Assembly: GCA_046726955.1 (NCBI GenBank)
Contig: JBKPBQ010000190.1
Span: 1-7,101 of the forward strand
Length of the DNA: 7,101 nt
Origin: CAVPGH01 sp046726955
Lineage (GTDB): Bacteria; Acidobacteriota; Vicinamibacteria; Fen-336
Reading direction: 5' to 3'
Shown: piece by piece, positions 4,994-7,101 of the stretch
How the letters are laid out: each line of letters opens with the position of its first letter
Position numbering within the stretch: the first letter of the stretch is position 1
Position numbers and translations under genes: made by a program
Notes under the pieces: generated by a model
Told to the model about the DNA's origin: nothing
The model's database searches: none
Seen by the model: only the letters and a program-made list of their open reading frames with translations

Positions 4994-5215
4994 ATGGAAC
5001 GTTTCTGCGCTGGCTGCAAGCGACCTCTGACCGCGCCCGAGGCGCCGTTGGCCAGTGACGAGCCGTTCTACTGCTGCACGGGATGCGAGCAGGGCACCGG
5101 CTGCACCTGCCGCCGACGCGCCCTCGTCTCGACCCCCGCGACGGAGCGGCCGCTCCAGTTCAGGCTCGATCGAGCGATCCCGCTCGAAGCCCACCTCAAC
5201 GACTGGCTGAGCTGA
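4994..5215 (+). CDS. 73-aa seven-cysteine protein, metallothionein/zinc-knuckle-like
   Basis: ATG 4994 follows a very strong ribosome-binding site (GGAGGAGGAGA, 4976-4986), 28 bp after the rhomboid stop, so it is probably the last gene of the same transcript. Seven cysteines lie within the first 39 residues: CxxC (5, 8), then CCxxC (27, 28, 31) and CxC (37, 39), in 'FYCCTGCEQGTGCTC'. A 'YCC..C..G.GC.C' run is reminiscent of the C-terminal half of bacterial metallothioneins (SmtA/BmtA), while CxxC...CxxC would also suit a one-zinc treble-clef or knuckle. The remaining residues (51-73, 'RPLQFRLDRAIPLEAHLNDW') form a non-Cys tail. The protein most likely binds Zn(II) or another soft metal in the cytosol. 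The exact family was not identified, and the metallothionein likeness is partial. Confidence 0.8.
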   Translation: MERFCAGCKRPLTAPEAPLASDEPFYCCTGCEQGTGCTCRRRALVSTPATERPLQFRLDRAIPLEAHLNDWLS

Positions 5216-5216
5216 C

Positions 5217-5233
5217 AGGCGGCGCGGCCGCCT
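5217..5233. terminator. Bidirectional terminator hairpin between convergent genes
   Basis: AGGCGGC (5217-5223), loop GCG, GCCGCCT (5227-5233): a perfect 7-bp stem filling the 18-bp gap between the stop of the Cys-rich gene (5213-5215) and the stop of the penicillin-binding protein gene (5236-5234). Only a short TT-rich run follows on the plus strand and none on the minus strand. Termination may be partial, but position and stem quality support it. Confidence 0.55.
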
Positions 5234-7101
5234 TCACTTGTCCTCGCCGCCACCCACGAGCCGCAGGCTGGGCAGCGAGGGCACGGCCGGTGCCCCCGCC
5301 TCCGCCGCCGCGGCGAGCGGCGGCGCGGGCTCCGCCGGGACCCGGCTCATCAGGTACGAGTCGATGCTCTTCTCGATCGCGTCCGGGATGCGCGGCGCGA
5401 CCGCGAGCTTCTGCTGCTCGTAGACCTGGCGCATGATTTCCGCGAAGACGGGCAGGGCGTTCTTGGCGCCCGTCTCGCCGGGGCCGAGGCTGCGGTTGTC
5501 GTCGAAGCCGATCCAGATCCCGGTCGTGATCCCGTCCTCGCCGTAGGTCGAGCCCACGAATAGGGCGTCGCGGAAGCCGTTCGTGGTCCCCGTCTTGCCC
5601 AGGACCTGGATGGGGAACCCCTGTGCCTCGAGGGCGTGCGCGGTCCCGTGGGGCAGGCGCACCGTGCCTCGCAGGCCCTCCTGCACCTGGCGGAGGGCTT
5701 CGGCGTCGACGGGCAGCGGCTGCGCCCGCCGCGTCGGCTCGTAGCGGATGCCGCCGCGCTGGTCCGTGATCTTCGCGAGCACGTAGGGCTCTGCGCGGAG
5801 GCCGGAGGCGATGGCGCGGAACATGTTCGCGAGGTCGATCAGGCTCAGCTCCGACGCGCCGAGCACTGTGCTGAGATCCGGGCGCAACGGAGCCTCGATG
5901 CCGAGGTCGCGCGCCGTGCGCAGGACGCTGTCGACACCGACCTCCTTGGCCAGCCACACCGCGGGCGCGTTGCGCGACTGCGCGAGCGCCTCGCGCAAGG
6001 CGATCGGCCCGAGGAAATGGCCGTCGTAGTTCGAGATCCACTTCACCGTGTGGGCGCCCATGGGCACGGCGACGGGCTCGTCGGGCACGAGGCCGTTGAG
6101 GAGCGAGCCGTGGCGGAAGGCGGTGAGGTAGAGCAGCGGCTTCATCGTGGACCCCGGCTGGCGGCGCGTCTGCACCGCGCGGTTGAGGTCGGCCCACGAC
6201 GTGTCGAAGCCGCGATAGCGCTTGCGGCCGCCCACGAGCGCGAGGACGGCCGCGTCGCGGTTTCGCAGTACCACGACCGATCCCTGGATCCACGCTCCCG
6301 AGTCCGCGTGCCGCTCCTCGTAGCGGCGCAGCCCCGACTCGAGCGCGTCGTTGGCCGCGACCTGGATGCGGTTGTCGAGCGTCGAGTGCAGGAAGACGCG
6401 GCCCGCGGCCAGGGCCTCGAAGCCCCACCGGCCGTCGCGCCGGAGCTCGCGCAGCGCCTGCTCGACCGCGGCGGGCGCGTCGGTGGACAGCGGACGCGGC
6501 GGGGCGATCTGCAGGGGAGCGGCGGCGAGGCGGTCGGCGAGATCGGTTGACAGGTACCCGCGCGCCTCCATGAGGCCGAGCACCTGGTTGCGCCGGCGTC
6601 GCGCGCGCTCGAGGTTCGCGGGATTGGGCGCGTAGGCGCGCGGCGACTTGGCGATGCCGGCGAGGCACGCCGCCGCGTCCGCGTCCTCCTTCGAGAGCGA
6701 GACGAGCGGGCGGCCGAAGTAGTAGTCGGAGGCGGCGGCGAAGCCGTAGCGCCCGTGGCCCAGGTAGATGAAGCTCGCGTAGCGGGCGAGGATCTGCTCC
6801 TTGGCCGCGGTGCGCGAGCCGTAGACGCGCGTCATCTCGCGCTCCAGCCAGAGCGCGATGCGCATCTCCTCGACCTTGCGCAGCAGCTTGTTCGTCGTGC
6901 CGACGCCGAGCTCCCGCGACATCAGGCGGGGGATCCAGCCGTCGTAGAGCAGCTCCGGCCCGCTCTCGCGCGCCGTCATGTCCCGGAGGAAGTAGTTCCG
7001 CACGAGCTGCTGAGTGAGCGTCGAGCCTCCCTGGGGCAGCCGCAGCACGCCGTCGGCGGCGGCGGCGGGGGAGCGCATCTCCAGCACGGTCTGCTTGAGC
7101 G
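5234..7101 (-). CDS. Class A penicillin-binding protein (PBP1b-like transglycosylase/transpeptidase), N-terminus cut off by the window
   Basis: The frame runs off the right edge, so the membrane anchor and the first GT51 motif (EDxxF) are missing. Numbering from the Val codon at 7087, the glycosyltransferase part shows 'QGGSTLTQQLVRN' (19-31), 'RKVEEMRIALWLER' (70-83), 'KEQILARYASFIYLG' (96-110), 'DYYFGR' (121-126) and 'RRRNQVL' (164-170). The transpeptidase has nucleophile Ser313 in STMK, SRN (371-373) and KTGTT (498-502). A Pro/Ala-rich tail (about 585-605) ends the protein. It polymerises lipid II and cross-links peptidoglycan at the cytoplasmic membrane, facing the periplasm. Compared with E. 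coli PBP1b, the GT51 domain has about 28 extra residues between the second and third motifs, and Tyr-Ala-Ser where Y-[LM]-N is usual. It converges on the rhomboid cluster; its promoter is outside the window. Confidence 0.97.
   Translation of the reverse strand, partial: LKQTVLEMRSPAAAADGVLRLPQGGSTLTQQLVRNYFLRDMTARESGPELLYDGWIPRLMSRELGVGTTNKLLRKVEEMRIALWLEREMTRVYGSRTAAKEQILARYASFIYLGHGRYGFAAASDYYFGRPLVSLSKEDADAAACLAGIAKSPRAYAPNPANLERARRRRNQVLGLMEARGYLSTDLADRLAAAPLQIAPPRPLSTDAPAAVEQALRELRRDGRWGFEALAAGRVFLHSTLDNRIQVAANDALESGLRRYEERHADSGAWIQGSVVVLRNRDAAVLALVGGRKRYRGFDTSWADLNRAVQTRRQPGSTMKPLLYLTAFRHGSLLNGLVPDEPVAVPMGAHTVKWISNYDGHFLGPIALREALAQSRNAPAVWLAKEVGVDSVLRTARDLGIEAPLRPDLSTVLGASELSLIDLANMFRAIASGLRAEPYVLAKITDQRGGIRYEPTRRAQPLPVDAEALRQVQEGLRGTVRLPHGTAHALEAQGFPIQVLGKTGTTNGFRDALFVGSTYGEDGITTGIWIGFDDNRSLGPGETGAKNALPVFAEIMRQVYEQQKLAVAPRIPDAIEKSIDSYLMSRVPAEPAPPLAAAAEAGAPAVPSLPSLRLVGGGEDK

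Noticed and set aside
5636..6550. 304-codon plus-strand open frame inside the penicillin-binding protein gene.
   Set aside because: Shadow frame of the minus-strand gene: low-complexity Arg/Ala-rich translation, no ribosome-binding site, and a complete catalytic transpeptidase on the other strand.
1..7101. CRISPR array, tRNA/rRNA, insertion sequence, phage or toxin-antitoxin genes.
   Set aside because: No regularly spaced repeats, no tRNA-like cloverleaf, no transposase or recombinase motifs and no terminal inverted repeats were seen.

Overview
The window is compact, very GC-rich chromosomal DNA (clearly above 65% G+C by eye, strong G/C preference at third codon positions). It reads as a free-living Gram-negative bacterium with a large genome, of the Myxococcota, Acidobacteriota or metagenomic 'deltaproteobacterial' kind. 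That guess rests on base composition, a complete LigD, and sigma-54-like promoters; no marker gene settles the taxonomy. There is no phage, insertion sequence, CRISPR, tRNA or rRNA.

Layout. (1) Positions 1-278 hold the C-terminal end of a probable FAD-dependent oxidoreductase, followed by a 49-residue gene (289-438) that looks like a free-standing integrase-arm/AP2-type DNA-binding module. (2) A divergent pair shares an 87-bp intergenic region: a thiamine-binding MTH1187/YqgV-family protein (minus strand, 470-949) and a full-length DNA ligase D (plus strand, 1037-3658; PE-LIG-POL order, all catalytic motifs present). Between them lies an exactly symmetric dyad (978-1023). Each arm reads outward as a -24/-12 sigma-54-like element aimed at one of the two genes. 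(3) A 199-bp gap carries a hairpin after ligD and a near-consensus sigma-54 promoter (3794-3809). It leads a plus-strand cluster of an unrecognised 75-aa protein, an overlapping 65-aa acidic/proline-rich protein, a rhomboid intramembrane serine protease, and a 73-aa seven-cysteine metallothionein-like protein. (4) A convergent minus-strand gene (5234 to beyond 7101) encodes a class A penicillin-binding protein of PBP1b type. A perfect 7-bp hairpin separates its stop codon from the stop of the cluster.

How it may fit together. LigD is the multifunctional end-processing and sealing enzyme of bacterial non-homologous end joining; its partner Ku is not in this window. The rhomboid and PBP act at the envelope, and the thiamine-binding and Cys-rich proteins are probably small-ligand or metal binders. 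The most interesting signal is regulatory: three sigma-54-type elements sit at three gene starts, two of them forming a mirror-image bidirectional promoter for ligD and the thiamine-binding gene. If real, this puts NHEJ repair and a rhomboid operon under RpoN and an enhancer-binding activator. A 12-bp AT-rich direct repeat also brackets the ligD/thiamine-binding module.
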